Shown in pieces: positions 1 to 12,785 of a DNA stretch of 64,000 nucleotides. The stretch spans positions 17,886,356 to 17,950,355 of the forward strand of contig CM042090.1 of NCBI GenBank assembly GCA_023512835.1, in the 5' to 3' direction. Source of the DNA: Taxillus chinensis (taxonomy: Eukaryota > Streptophyta > Magnoliopsida > Santalales > Loranthaceae). How positions within the stretch are numbered: position 1 is the stretch's first letter; each line of letters begins with the position of its first letter. A program made the position numbers and the translations under genes. The notes below the pieces were generated by a model. That model searched no databases. It saw only the letters and a list, made by a program, of their open reading frames with translations, and had not been told where the DNA came from.

Positions 1-3000
1 GCGTTTTGTCCATCAAATTTGTTTTAACTCAATTATAATATAAATGAATGAATGCAAAGTATATAAGTAGTTAAATATTTTTTAAAAAAAAAATAATGAG
101 AATTTTTTTTTTTAGCTATATAGGAAAATAAATTAAGAATAGGGTGCAACATGCATGTCTACAAATTGATTTTATTTGTTGGAGTAACATTTGTAAAATG
201 TCATTTAATGTGAGGTATTAATGAACATTTTACAATATATAGACATAAACATATATAAAGATAAATAATTTTTTTAAATGTCTTAAACAGCCAAGAAATA
301 ACCTAGTAATTAAATTAATTGATTAAAACATATTCATGCCAGTGTAATTTGCAACCGATAGAAAATAGTATCCGATCGAGTCGGACAGTGGCCGTAATTA
401 GAATGTAATATTAATAAAATAAAAAATTAAATTAAATTATTTGTTACAGAAACACACGCAGGAAAATTCCTTAAGCATGGCCAACAAATTATTTATTTTA
501 AAGTTGTTTTTATTGACTCGAGAAAGAAGCGAACAACACTTAAATATATAAATAATTAATATATATATAGCTATTTATTTTATTTTATTTTATTGGCTCA
601 CATGGACTTTTATTTTAATATACTTATAATTAATTTGTGTATTGTATTAACTTTTTTTTTCTATATTTTTGTTTTTAAAATGTTATAGTTATTTTTGAAT
701 ATAAAAAAATTGTAAAATTATAAAAATTTACTTTTAAAAGTATTTTAAAATTCAAATAATATTTTATTATTTTTTATTTTTTATACTCAAAAAATAACTA
801 TTATATTTTAAAAATAAAAAAGAAAACATAACCAGAGTTAATTAACTTTCAAAATAAACTCAATTGTTAGAGTTAGTTTTTTCTATTGTTATCAAAATAT
901 ATATTATGTATATTATTGCATGATATGGACAGTAAATATATTATTTAAGAATTTAATACAATTATCATTACAGCGAAGGAAAAGAGTTGAAAGTTGCACA
1001 AAACAATTAGTTGGAAACATCATCATCTGTCTTGAATCCCTTGTCCTCATCCCACCATTCCGATGAAGATCTAAAAAAAAATAAAAATGAGCGTAGGCCG
1101 GCCGGTTGGGCATGATGCTTACCCAACCCAAGTTCCATGGTTTGGTATGATCTCCTTGTGTCATTGTGGGAACACCCCTCCAAATGCCTAGCTGGCCACT
1201 GTCCAGGCGTCTTTTTAAGTGAAACCGGCAATCAAAGCGTTCCACGTGATCCGAATCAAATGAGCATGCAACATTAATATATAGATCTAACGCGCGACCA
1301 TTGCCTTTCCCTTCCTCTCATCTGTGTGTGTTCCGTGTTCGTGTATAGACATGACATTAATGTTATCTCTCTGACTCTCTCTTTCATATGAACGTACTGG
1401 CAGTCTGGCACTGCTACATACAATTTATGATGATCAACGGTAAAAAAAAGCCCGTAGCTAAACATTACCTATCATGAGTCCACGAGTTGTATTTGTTTTA
1501 ATATAATAATAATATGTTTGTCATATATGTAGCAGGCCCACAGCTGGCCCATTTATTTGGAAACCACCGCCTGGGTTTTAGTTGGCCTTGATTATTATAT
1601 GATAGGTGTTGGGCTCGATTATTATAAATATGTTGGGCCTGAGAACTTCTCCTCCGGCCTCACTATTAATGTGCCACAATCACTTTATTGGGTACACAAT
1701 GAAATAGTTTCGGTGTTTTATGAAAGCAATTATCGCGCATTAGATAAACTAATTAAGGAAGAAGATTTTAAACCCCTACCCACCCAAAAAAAAAAAAAAA
1801 AAACTCTTTGATCCATCCCATCAGTACTCAACTGCTCATTACTGCCCTCCTCGGGTCAGCCCACTCTGCTGACTCTGTTCCATGGGTTCACAGTAAAAAG
1901 GAAAAAACAGTATGGTCAGTTGAAATATTTTTTGTTTTTGTTTTTTAAATGTAATAATTATTTTTAAAATAATTTTTATTTTCAAATTCATTAAAGTAAA
2001 AATATTTTTATTATTTAAACTTTTAAGTTCCTACACCCAAAAATTCCTATTAATTTTTTATAAAAAAAAAATTCAATCAAACATCATTCAAAATAATGGC
2101 CTTGACAATAACGAACGGGGAGCGCTATGTTAAACGGTCAACTTCCACCGTCATTTTTTTTCAGATCCAAATATACCCAGCACGCGGGGTTCGTGAGCGC
2201 CTGTATTTTTTAAATAATATTTTAGTTGATATACGTTAATATATAATTATATATTATATTAAACGTAAATGTATTTATAAATTTACTATGAAAAATGTGC
2301 AGAGTAATACTTTCTAATCTTTTTCTTCTATCTATTTTTTATATCTTTTTTAATTATTTTATTTCTACTCAAAATTCATATTTTGCCAAACACAACTAGA
2401 TGGACCCAAAAAGTCTTTCCATAGCCTTAGAAGTTCGATTGTTTTGATCACAGATGTTATCTGCAGACAAGGTCATCCTGACCCGATAATATTATTTTAA
2501 AAAATATAATTATTTTAAAAAGTAAATCAATAAATTTTAAAATAATTATGAATGATAATTTTTTTTTTATGTTTTAGAAAATATTTTATTAACAAACAGT
2601 ACTTAAGTTGTCGATCTCCCAGAACACAGGCCCTTTAACAACCGCGCTGGAAGTTTGATTTTTATTTTTTTAAGTGATAAAATTTGCGTGTATTGACCAT
2701 GCCTATTTACTGTTTGCATCGGCAGGCGCGACCTTTACCAGGCCTACATACCAGTGCCACAATTAAAATTTACTGACAAAACTTGTGACCCTCTGCGACT
2801 TTATTCAAATTACTTTTTATCTTTATATTTTACTGATTACGAATTATAAACTACATTTTTTGTAATCTTTATTCTAATCAATACAATATCAATACTCTAA
2901 AACGTTCATGTCAAACTACTAGTACGCTTGCTTCCCTTCCCCAATGTCCCAACAATATTATAGTACGTTATAATGTGTTTTTAGTGTGCGGTTTAAAAGT

Positions 3001-5070
3001 TACAGTTAAGGTTTGCAAGTGTTATATGAAGTCGATTAACGTGGTAGAAGTGTGTCTTCTAAAAGCATCTATATCAATTCCTTCAAAATTTTAAATAAAA
3101 AATTATTCTATATTCAGTTTTTTAAATTTTAGAGAATAATAATAAGGAACGATAAAATCTTCATATTTAAAAAATTATTATTTATCGTTTAAATATTTTT
3201 TATTATATCTTTTGATATATGTGTAAGAATTATAATAAATAAAATATATAAAATATTTATTACTTATCAAATAATAATAATAAATATAAAATATGAAATT
3301 ATAATTTTAAAAAATAATATGGATAATTCATATATTATATATAATATTTAAAAAAAATCTCGTTACCCAATAATATAAAAATAATTATTGAAAATTTTTT
3401 ATTTTATTTTTACTCGAACCAAAACATGAAAAACAAAAAAAATCACCTTTGCATTTCTTTCTTTTTTTTAATCACTTTTATATCTAAAACTTTTTCACCC
3501 ATTTTTCACGTTATACCAAGCAGCGATATATAAAGGGCATGAGACCGCAGCGAAGTTAATTGGGGATGCTGCAGTCTTGCAGCAGCTTTCATTTGTTTCT
3601 TGCAGGGGGCTGGGCTGGGGTTAATTGCGGTTGCAGATGTCCTCCAACTCCGCAGAGTTCATCAGTGTTCGTCTCTACTCTCTACCCATTTTTTTTTTTC
3701 ACCCATCCGTACTTTGCCCTTCTTTGCTTCTGGTCTGCCGAGACAACATTTAATTTTATGTGGGAAAGGGTGAGATGTACAAATAATAATAATATTAAAT
3801 TCAAAGTGAAGGGCGATGAGTCATTTCGGGAGTCCCAAGGCTGCTGTCTTCTGTTTCATATGGTCGTCATGTCAACTTTAATAGAGAAGAGAATTGGTGC
3901 TGCTTGCCTTTTTTTTTTTTTTTTTTTTCCTTCTTTCTTTATTATATGTTTGGTCATTGCTGCTACGTGTTACGGGCTCGAAGGTCACAACGCGGAGGCC
4001 CGGTGAAATTTTTGATAAATGAATGATAGCCCGGTAAATGCATTGGGGTTTTCAATTCTTTTTAAATTCTATACCTTTACAAAGTTTCGTAGTAAATTAA
4101 ATATTATTTTAGCTTGAAATTTTACCAAAAATGCTCTCCAATAATTGCACCTAAAACACGCTGAATGATCACAATGAATGTTTCTGATATTCACATACAT
4201 TGCCCCAGACACAATATATATATATACATATATATATATACACATATGTCAAAGGTGTCATTCTCCATGCCAAGACAAATAGTTTATAATTATCCACCGG
4301 AGACCATGGCCATAAATACATCAAAATAAATACGGCTAAAGAAAAAAAAAAGGGAGAAAAACCTATGTGAATATTTTGGCAAAAAATAATATTATTTGTA
4401 ATTCTCAAGATTATTATAATTATTTTATAATTTTATTAAATAATATCATTTTAATTAAAATTTTATTAATTAAAATAATATCATTTGAGTAAAATACAAA
4501 TAGCCTGCAAATTTGGCAATAACCATTTTCGTTTAAAAAAATGACCATTTTGCAGCATACTAATTTTTGTTTAAAAAAAAAAAACGCATTCATGGAACAG
4601 TCAACCGGAGCGTCCAAACAGTGCTGCTTCGCTGGGTTGCTCGTTGGGCCGTACTTTAAAAAAAAAAAAAAAAAAAACCCATACTCGTTCTTCGATTGCC
4701 GGTGTCAATTTAAAAAACAACAACTCGTTTCCTGTGCTACTTTCCCGGGAAATATTGTACGCGTCGCGCACTCAAAAGAGGCCCAGTGCTTCTGGCGCAA
4801 GTAGAAGGCACGGCGAGGATTTCGTGCTGTATTTACTTTATCGCCCATATTTCTATTTATAAGTTTTCCGGTGAAATTTTAAATTATAATAGCATTTATC
4901 TCAGTTTTCTTAAACCATTACTTTTCTTAAAATATAAGAAAAAAACTCTAAAACACGATCAGATTCCTTCAAAATTAAAAAATAAATAATATTTTATTAT
5001 ATTTAAAAAATTATTATTCATTCCCCAAATATTTTTTCCCATAACTTTTAATATTTTCTTAGATCCTTTA
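1..5070. other. AT-rich intergenic DNA, no recognised gene
   Basis: Mostly AT-rich sequence with poly-A/poly-T runs and no recognisable protein. Three GC-richer patches stand out. Around 1010-1260, the minus strand reads as a possible exon pair that I could not join in frame. Around 3530-3760 a TATA-like TATATAAAGG is followed by a GC-richer leader but no clear protein. Around 4620-4830 there is another short GC-richer stretch. Open frames here mostly begin at non-ATG codons or run through homopolymers, so none is called. Confidence 0.6.
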
Positions 5071-5474
5071 CGCTATGCTTGGTAGAGGTGGAAAAAAAAT
5101 AAATGGATTTGAGGTGGAAAATAGGGCGAAAAGAAAATAGGTAGAAAGAAAAAAGGTGAAAAAAGTAATTGTTTGGTTGGGGTGGAAAAAATATGGAAAA
5201 AGTGATATTTAAAAAATAATAGTATTGAAAATACTAATTTTACCCTTTTATAGCAATTTTTAATCAACTGTTAATGAGGATAGTTATGTCAAATGAATTA
5301 CTATTTGTTTTCCGTATATTTTCACATTGAATTAGGTGGGAAAATATGTCACACATACCAAGGCAGATTCCATGACAATTCTTTGCCTACCAAGCAATAG
5401 AAAATGATTTTTCCATATCTTTTCCGTAGAAAGTTTCTTTTCCCATAGAAATTTTATGTCAACCAAGCAGGGCC
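5071..5474. mobile_element. Tourist-like (PIF/Harbinger) MITE
   Basis: A 404-bp non-coding element bounded by imperfect terminal inverted repeats. The left end reads CGCTATGCTTGGTAGA and the complement of the right end reads GGCCCTGCTTGGTTGA, 12 of 16 positions the same. It is flanked on both sides by TTA (5068-5070 and 5475-5477), the 3-bp target duplication known for PIF/Harbinger elements. The terminal motif around GCTTGGT is like the common plant Tourist end. The inside is rich in GGTGGAAAA-type sequence and has no transposase, so any movement would need an outside enzyme. A 3-bp duplication can arise by chance, so the family call rests on both ends together. Confidence 0.6.
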
Positions 5475-5699
5475 TTAAATTGTTGTAACTAGTAAGGGAT
5501 ATATATAATTTAAAATAATATTATTATTCATCACCTATCACCATTAAAATAATTTTTTATACTATTTATTTTAATTAATAATAAATTTTTATAATTTAAT
5601 AAAAAAATAAAAAAATGTTATGAGAAACGTAAAAGAAAAATGGGAGAAAACTTTTATATATAATTTAATAATTATAGGGAATGAATAGTAATTCTTAAA

Positions 5700-6012
5700 T
5701 CACGAGCCGACGCCTATTTAGGTAGGCCTTATCCTCATAAGGGACACACCTCTGGAGCCTCGGTAGTATTGGTAGACGCGAGCTCGATCACTTGTAGATT
5801 TCGGTGAGGCCTAGTTCTCGGCGGCCCAATAAGGCGCTGGCCTTTCACCCCCACAATTAGGCTTTTCACCGGGAGAGTTCCCCGGAGTATGGGTGTTGTT
5901 GCACTTGTTAGTACCCAGTTACATTGGTGCTTAGGCTTCCGTAGGCACGCGGCCTTGGCTGTAAGTGCCAGGTGAAGGGAGCTTACTCTCGACACCTTTG
6001 GTTTGCTTATTA
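5700..6012. other. GC-richer block of unknown origin
   Basis: About 310 bp clearly richer in G+C than its surroundings. The minus strand is open for 86 codons (5735-5995), but its first codon is not ATG on inspection of the frame and the product matches no family I know. The edges carry loosely inverted motifs (TTTAGGTAGGCC near 5717 and the complement of GCCTACTTA near 6014), suggesting a mobile-element origin. No clear target duplication was found. It could be a piece of a retrotransposon or another captured sequence. Confidence 0.3.
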
Positions 6013-7331
6013 GCCTACTTATGCTCTAGTATAGGAAAACTATACAAATCACACAGAAAAAGTTAAATATAATACATTTGTTGTAAGATAATTTTATGAT
6101 TTTTTTAATTTTTTTCCTTAAATATATAAAAATGAACTTTTTATAGTAAATCTAATACTAGTACTCTTAGTTTTCTATTCCCATGTATGATCGCGTAACC
6201 GTCTAATAGCTTTTACTTTCATTTTAGTTTTTTGGTATTTTTTCCTTTTTTTTAGTAGAATAGAAATTACAAATCCAAGATACACAATAAAATTATGAAA
6301 AATAGCTCGTCGTTTTTTTCATAGCAATGGTGTATGGATAAGGTAAAATGAGAAGTTCTTGTACTCGACATTCTCATATTCTATATTTTATTTAGTTTTT
6401 TATTTCTTATGGTCAATTTTTAGTTAGTGATTTGAAACCATGAAAAAAAAGGAAAAAAATATATAAAGAAGTCACTTCAAAAGAGGCATGTGCATGGATG
6501 TTTTGGCCTCCAACTGCCATCACCGAAGGAGGATAAGACTATGAACTTCATTTTCTTTGGTATCCATGGATGTTTTCGCCTCCAGTTATGTAACTGCATT
6601 CCTGCATTACACTGCCAGAGTCGGTTTTTAATTTAAAGCACTTTCTTTCACGTAAAGGGTGGAGCCGGAGAAGGGAACATGGGACCAGCCAGACCAGAGT
6701 CACCAGACCCATGGTCAAACAAATGGGAGTGTCTCGCTTAATACACATGAAGCAGGCAATCAGGTCACCCATAAGAGGAACCTCTTGCTTTTATCAACTG
6801 GTACGCTGTCCAAAAAAACACATCAGCCTCACTTTATTTTGGGGACTTATTATCACTACAACTCTTTCCCCTAGATATTTTATTTGTAGGAAAGCAAAAA
6901 CAAAATTTCTAAAACTCCGTCCTTGCCCTTTTCTTCTTCCACAGACAACACATGGTGGATGTCTTCTATCTTTTCTCCATTTGCTTCTCCTTTCACATAT
7001 CCTTTGCTTGATATGGTTGATATAGTAGGTAGCCGTTAAGAAGTCTAATATTTAACAGCTGTTGTCCACCTCTCATGCCAAGAGCATGAAACATCTTTGA
7101 CAGCAATCTTCATCTCGCACAGTTGCACTCATGACCCAACTTACTAACTCTTGGACATCGTTTTTTTTTTTTAAACATTTGCAAAAAAATACAAAATAAA
7201 TACTGCATGCCCCATGTCTCTCTCCCCCCCCTCCCCACCCCTTCTTTTTTCCTTTTTTGTCTCCAACATTTGTAGGCATACTAAATTCCAACCCAACCCG
7301 CATTGAAGGACAAGGTGCAAAAAAACCCTCT
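6013..7331. other. Intergenic DNA and 3' flank of the cyclin gene
   Basis: AT-rich up to about 6480, then mixed composition. The part nearest the cyclin stop codon, roughly 7030-7331, is probably its 3' untranslated region. It holds a T run, a C-rich run (7223-7240) and no clear open frame. No separate gene is recognised. Confidence 0.5.
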
Positions 7332-9363
7332 TCAGATCTCACGGAACTCAGTTTCCAGTGATCTATTAAGCTTCCTCCTCTTGCTGGTTTGGGTACTGGG
7401 AGAAGAAGTCGCACATGGCCCAACTGTTGTGTCATGGCTTTTATAGCTCAAGCAAGCAGCATCCAAAACTCCAACTGGACTTTGGGGAACAGATGAGACT
7501 GAACCACTCGATAAACCCTTCGAAGACCCACCACTAATTAGTAACAAATCATGGATCATCTCAGCACACTTGAGCATTCTCTCCTGCAAAAATGATTATC
7601 CATGCCCCATTCCATAATCAGACCCAAAATAATCAGAATAAAATCGAACAATGAACTCATTCAATCGACCTTTTTGGTTTTTGTTGGGCCAACCCATCTG
7701 CTTTACCTTCTGTACATGTTGAGTGAGAAGAGAAACTGTTTCATCAGTGTTCATTGCCGTATAACTTTTTCCAGCTACAGACATTGCCACAGCCGCTGCA
7801 ATCTCAGAAGGCCGGAACTCCAAGAAGTCAATTCCTACAATTATGAATTCCTTTTCGTTAAATATATCACAAAGCTTTCCCATATTGCTCTCATTAACCC
7901 ATAAAAATACGGCACACATTCAAAATGGTGATGGACTGGACCTTTTATGGTGCCTAGTATGAATTCTGTTGAGCAGGCGATTGCAGCGGGCAGTGGTTTT
8001 TCATTGGTGAGGAGCTTTTGTAAAAAGTAGTTCAGGAAGGAGAAAGGGGTAACCGCTTGCATCCTCCACTTTAAGGTACTCAGCACCAGAAGCTCCATTC
8101 TTTGAATGGTTTTCGCTTCAAATATAAATCTGGACTCTCCAACCTGTAAACAACTCACAACCAATCACAACAATCATATGGAATGCCCCCTTTTATCAAA
8201 ACTTCGCGCAAAAACAACACTGTAGACATTTTTATCCACCTGTAGATCAACGGAAACAGGAACTTGAGTCTCCTCCATTTTGGCAGCAATAGATAAACAA
8301 GCCACAGCCAGTAACTGCACTATCCAAGCTTTGCCCTTCTGCAAAGCGAGATGCAATCAAGACTAATACAGTTAGGAATGCATTACAATAATATGAGAAC
8401 AAAACACAGTATTCAATCAAACATATCGAGATAACACATTTTTATGCATAAACGAAAGTGGTAGCCAACGAATAAAATGACATGCTCAATCCGATCCGAA
8501 CTTACAGGTAGCTCATAAGCAGATAGGAATCGATCCAGATAGTTTATAGACAAATATGCACACAAAGGCCCAAAATTGAAATGGGCATGAACCTGTGTAA
8601 CACAACAAGGCGCTTAGATTTGACCAACAATCCAAAGGAATACAAATAAATTTAACAGAAGGTAAAAAGATACACAATAAATAAGAGAAGAAACATCATT
8701 GGAGCAAATTACCATACAAGGAGCCCAGTATATATGTTCGACTCTGAAATGGAAGAATTATAAATGCAGACAGAATCCAATCAATAAAGCAACATACTAA
8801 TTTCAGATCAAAATATGTAATTTTTTTAAAAAAAAGAAAATAAGACTGGCACAAAATAAACAAGTACTCCACCCCTCTCTCAGGCAGTCGGGTTTTCAAT
8901 GACATCAACCCAAAAATAACTCAAACACAATTAAGACAAGCCTAAACTCAGTCACTTATTAATGAAAATCCCAAATTCATTTGCTAAAGAACAAAATAAT
9001 CCAACCCAATAAAAAATAATAACAAAACTATTTGGTAAAAAGCAATGAAACGACCTTACTCATCCAATCAACGGCCTCCACTCTGGTCTTCATATCCAGA
9101 GCTCCAGTTCTGAGCCTGTTCAAGTAGCCATCGATAGGCAAGTGCTGGCATTCCTTGGCAACCATCAGAGCCACGGAATCGTCGCTCTGCACCGGCGACG
9201 TCGGACCAAGGCTCTGCTCTTGATGATTGCGGGATCGAAGGCTCCGATGATGCCACGCAACCACTGTCTCTTCTTCGACTTCGTACTCGGTGTCATCGAG
9301 GATGCTGCTGTTGTCTTCTGCGCAGAGAAGGCTTGAAACAGTGCTGTCGAAACTGGGTGCCAT
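7332..9363 (-). CDS. CYCD2: D-type cyclin, CYCD2/CYCD4 group
   Basis: Cell-cycle regulator that in this family binds CDKA and drives phosphorylation of the retinoblastoma-related protein at G1/S, in the nucleus. Coding exons (minus strand): 9363-9055, 8592-8506, 8338-8240, 8143-7942, 7834-7707, 7583-7332; all introns are GT/AG and the joined frame gives about 358 residues, normal for the family. Residues 12-16 are LLCAE, the LxCxE retinoblastoma-binding motif typical of cyclin D. The cyclin box runs from the end of exon 1 (EAVDWMSK) through [12 protein letters not shown] and [15 protein letters not shown], followed by the C-terminal cyclin fold with [12 protein letters not shown]. The tail [15 protein letters not shown] and a basic KRRK near the end resemble CYCD2;1 more than CYCD4;1. 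The ATG at 9363 gives the usual MAPSFD-type start. CYCD2 and CYCD4 are hard to separate by eye. Confidence 0.93.
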
Positions 9364-9615
9364 TGAAATGCCTCCCAAAACACGCGCAAACAATCTCTAC
9401 TTCTCTTCAAAGAGCAATAAAATTCGCAGGAGATGGGGAAAAAATGGAGACTGAAGAAATAATGATTTATTGGGTATTTAGATCGGATTTGGCAAAAAGA
9501 CAGCTTTTAATGATGGATCTTCAATTTTAATTGTTTCGATTTGGTGGGTTTGTTCATGAATCCGACCAGACACAAATGATGCAAATGGGAAGAAATAAAG
9601 ACAAATATGCAAACC

Positions 9616-9664
<49 letters not shown>

Positions 9665-10925
9665 CTATGGATGATGAAGTGAAGTGGCCACACACTCTCT
9701 CTATGAGAGTAGGGTTGAATAGAAGCCTCTCTCTGGTGAATGGAGCAAATGAGAGAGGGTCTTTTGTAGGAGAAAGAAGCCCATTTTCGTTTCGGAGACA
9801 CAAACATATGCGGAAACCAAAATTAAAAAAAAAAAAAAGAATGAATAAAATACAGCCAATGCCACAAAAGGGCATTTACAAAATTTTTGATGTACAATAC
9901 AAAGAGGAGAGATATGAATAAATTATAAAAATGGAAGGCTAATTACAAAATTATGGTATATTTGAGGACCCAAACGAAATATACATATATATATATATAT
10001 ACACACACACATTTACATAGAGGCTGTGAGGGGCAAGGAGTGCTTAACCGTATAGGTCCTATAGGGGTTTCTAATATTGATTAGACATTGCATCGCAAAG
10101 AAAACATAGTCTTGTCTCCCTAACATGTACATGGTCACAAATTTTTGGTCACACCCTCCTTTTCAAAGCGACTGTCATGTGACACTGAAACAGTAATCTT
10201 TATTAATCAAACGGGTATGTGTTTTATATATATTGAGATAGAAAGCATTTTTAATTATTATTATTTAATATTTTTTAACTTAAAAAAAATAAATTAACAG
10301 AGTAAAAAATGACTTGAACTTTGGGGACATTGAATATTGAGGCTTGTGTCAGTGGAAAATTTTGACTTTACCAAAAATTGACAATTTTGTTATCTTATAT
10401 TTAGTTGGAATATTTTTTATTTTTATTTTTAAAATAATTCAGTTTTTTTTTTGTAAAAAAAAATAAACAATTCAAGAATATTTATATCATTTTTATTTTA
10501 GAAATTATCTAAATTGAAATAATCTTATATTATTTTTACTTTTATTTTTTTTTTACCAAAAATATATTTGTTTCAAACGAAAATAAAATACACCTAAAAT
10601 CCTTACCACTTGTTTAAAAAAAAACACACACACACACACGGCTCACACAAAGTGACAGAAGAGAAAACTAGGAAATGTACCCAAAAACAAAAACAAAAAA
10701 TCGTACCACGGCATTATGCAGAAGACTTAACTGGGCATATATGTAAACTAACAGATTAGTTGTCATTATTCCGATTAATTTTGGGTCTATCTTAAATCGA
10801 TAGGTCAACAGCATTTAACAACTTTTATGCTGCATTAATTACAATTGCATACATTTACCTGCACGCGGTAATTTTATAATTGACCAGTTATTATTACTCT
10901 AAGAGATGCTAAATGTAACCAAACT

Positions 10926-10933
<8 letters not shown>
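9364..10933. other. Cyclin promoter region and AT-rich intergenic DNA
   Basis: The first few hundred bases hold the presumed 5' leader and promoter of the minus-strand cyclin gene, with the GA repeat and a short A run near 9825. Beyond about 9900 it is AT-rich with small (TA)n and (CA)n runs at 9984-10010 and 10623-10640. No gene recognised. Confidence 0.5.
9619..9662. repeat. (GA)22 microsatellite upstream of the cyclin gene
   Basis: Twenty-two perfect GA units about 255 bp upstream of the cyclin start codon. On the cyclin mRNA strand this reads as CT repeats, which in plants are common in 5' leaders and core promoters and can bind GAGA-type factors. A leader or promoter role is inferred from position only. 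Confidence 0.9.
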
Positions 10934-11280
<347 letters not shown>

Positions 11281-12556
11281 ATTGTGGATTATTTAACACT
11301 GGTTCACCGCAATACGAAGGATAATTTTTGTACTTTTCGTCCCTCATGGTCTACGAAAAAACAAAAACTCGCATAATTTTTGTATTTCTTCGTATTTTTA
11401 ACGTTGAAATTTCGATAACCACAATTTCCAACAATATAGTTGAAGCGCCCATCAAGTTGCATCAATAATGCAGTGTGTAATGTGTACGGCAAACGTATGT
11501 GTGTTTAAATGGATGCGGTGCAGTAAATAACACTGTGGACGTACAAAAAAATCCAAAATCTGAATCAATAACTGAAGTTAGAAATTAATCATAGGTTTTT
11601 CATTCTAGATAAGGAAACTGAAGCTATACAAACATTAGTATTTATAATGGATGACCATCATAAATCATATTGTGCTCGTTTAAACAAACTGATTATTGGT
11701 AGTAACTAACAAGATAGACTTGCAAACTTCGATTCAGACTTTCTGATTCTTCATTGGAACCTAACAATACTCTCTAAATTTGTATAACTATCAGCTAAAC
11801 AATAACATCTGCACCTCTGCTTCTAGGTAAATCATGAGTTTTTTTGTATATATAAATTCTAACCTTTTGGGAATGTCTACTTCATTTTTAGAGTGCAACA
11901 ATCTTTGTCTGTGATATGTACTTTTTCAGTTTTATTGGTGTATTGACAAATACCTGCCGTTATAACATAACTAATAAACTAATGACTTGATTTGATGTTA
12001 AGTGGGGGCTAATTGATTTCATTGTTAAAAAAAAAAAAAAAAACCAATCAGGATTAGGTGTCACTTTATATTTTTCCCACTTATTCTTTATCACTGATTA
12101 TGTTTAATACGAAGGAAAAAAAAACTTCTTTCCTTTTTTTTAGTTCAAGAATTTAATCCTACTTATAAATTTTATTGAAGATTATAAGACGTAAATTGTT
12201 TCTTTATTTAGGTTATGAAGTATTTGATTGATATTTTATAATATTTTCTTAGTCGTATGAACAGTGGGCTGATCCGTAAACTGATAATCCATTTTACACC
12301 CTTAGCTTAGACAAATGATTGACTTGTGTTACTTTGGTTGAGTTCAAGTGGCAAAACTATTTTGACTTATGTTGCCTTTGTTGATATTATAGTTCTATGC
12401 CTAATTGAAAAATTAGAAAGAAATAAGAATAATAGCATTGTACAGTGTTTTATGTTGGTGGCTTAATCAACCATTTAGCCCAATAAAAAAATTGATCAAT
12501 TTTAATTTCGGATCTAAACAAACTGGTCCGTTTAGCCTAGTTCGTGTAGATTAGTT

Positions 12557-12785
12557 ATGTGCAGATGCAAATCGGTCAACACGTCGTTTTTTTTGTAATT
12601 ATTACATATCTTACATGGTATATTAATACATAGAACCTAAGATTATTAAATTTAAAATTAAAGATTAGAAATATAGCTTTTTAAATATAAAATAAAAATT
12701 ATATTATATAAAATATTTAATAAAATTAACTTTAACTAATTTTTTAAATAAATAAATAAATATAGACTAGTTTGCATCTGCATGT
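12557..12785. repeat. Inverted-repeat (MITE-like) element
   Basis: GCAGATGCAAA at 12561-12571 is matched by its exact complement TTTGCATCTGC at 12771-12781, with a few further paired bases outside. The 200 bp between are AT-rich and non-coding. This is the pattern of a small foldback element. I found no convincing target duplication, so the true ends are uncertain. Confidence 0.4.

Noticed and set aside
3560..4006. 148-codon plus-strand frame after a TATA-like motif
   Set aside because: Runs through T homopolymers, Phe-rich, no family match and no supporting exon structure; kept only as a note on the intergenic interval.
9478..9921. Overlapping frames across the GA repeat
   Set aside because: They consist largely of dipeptide repeats from the microsatellite.
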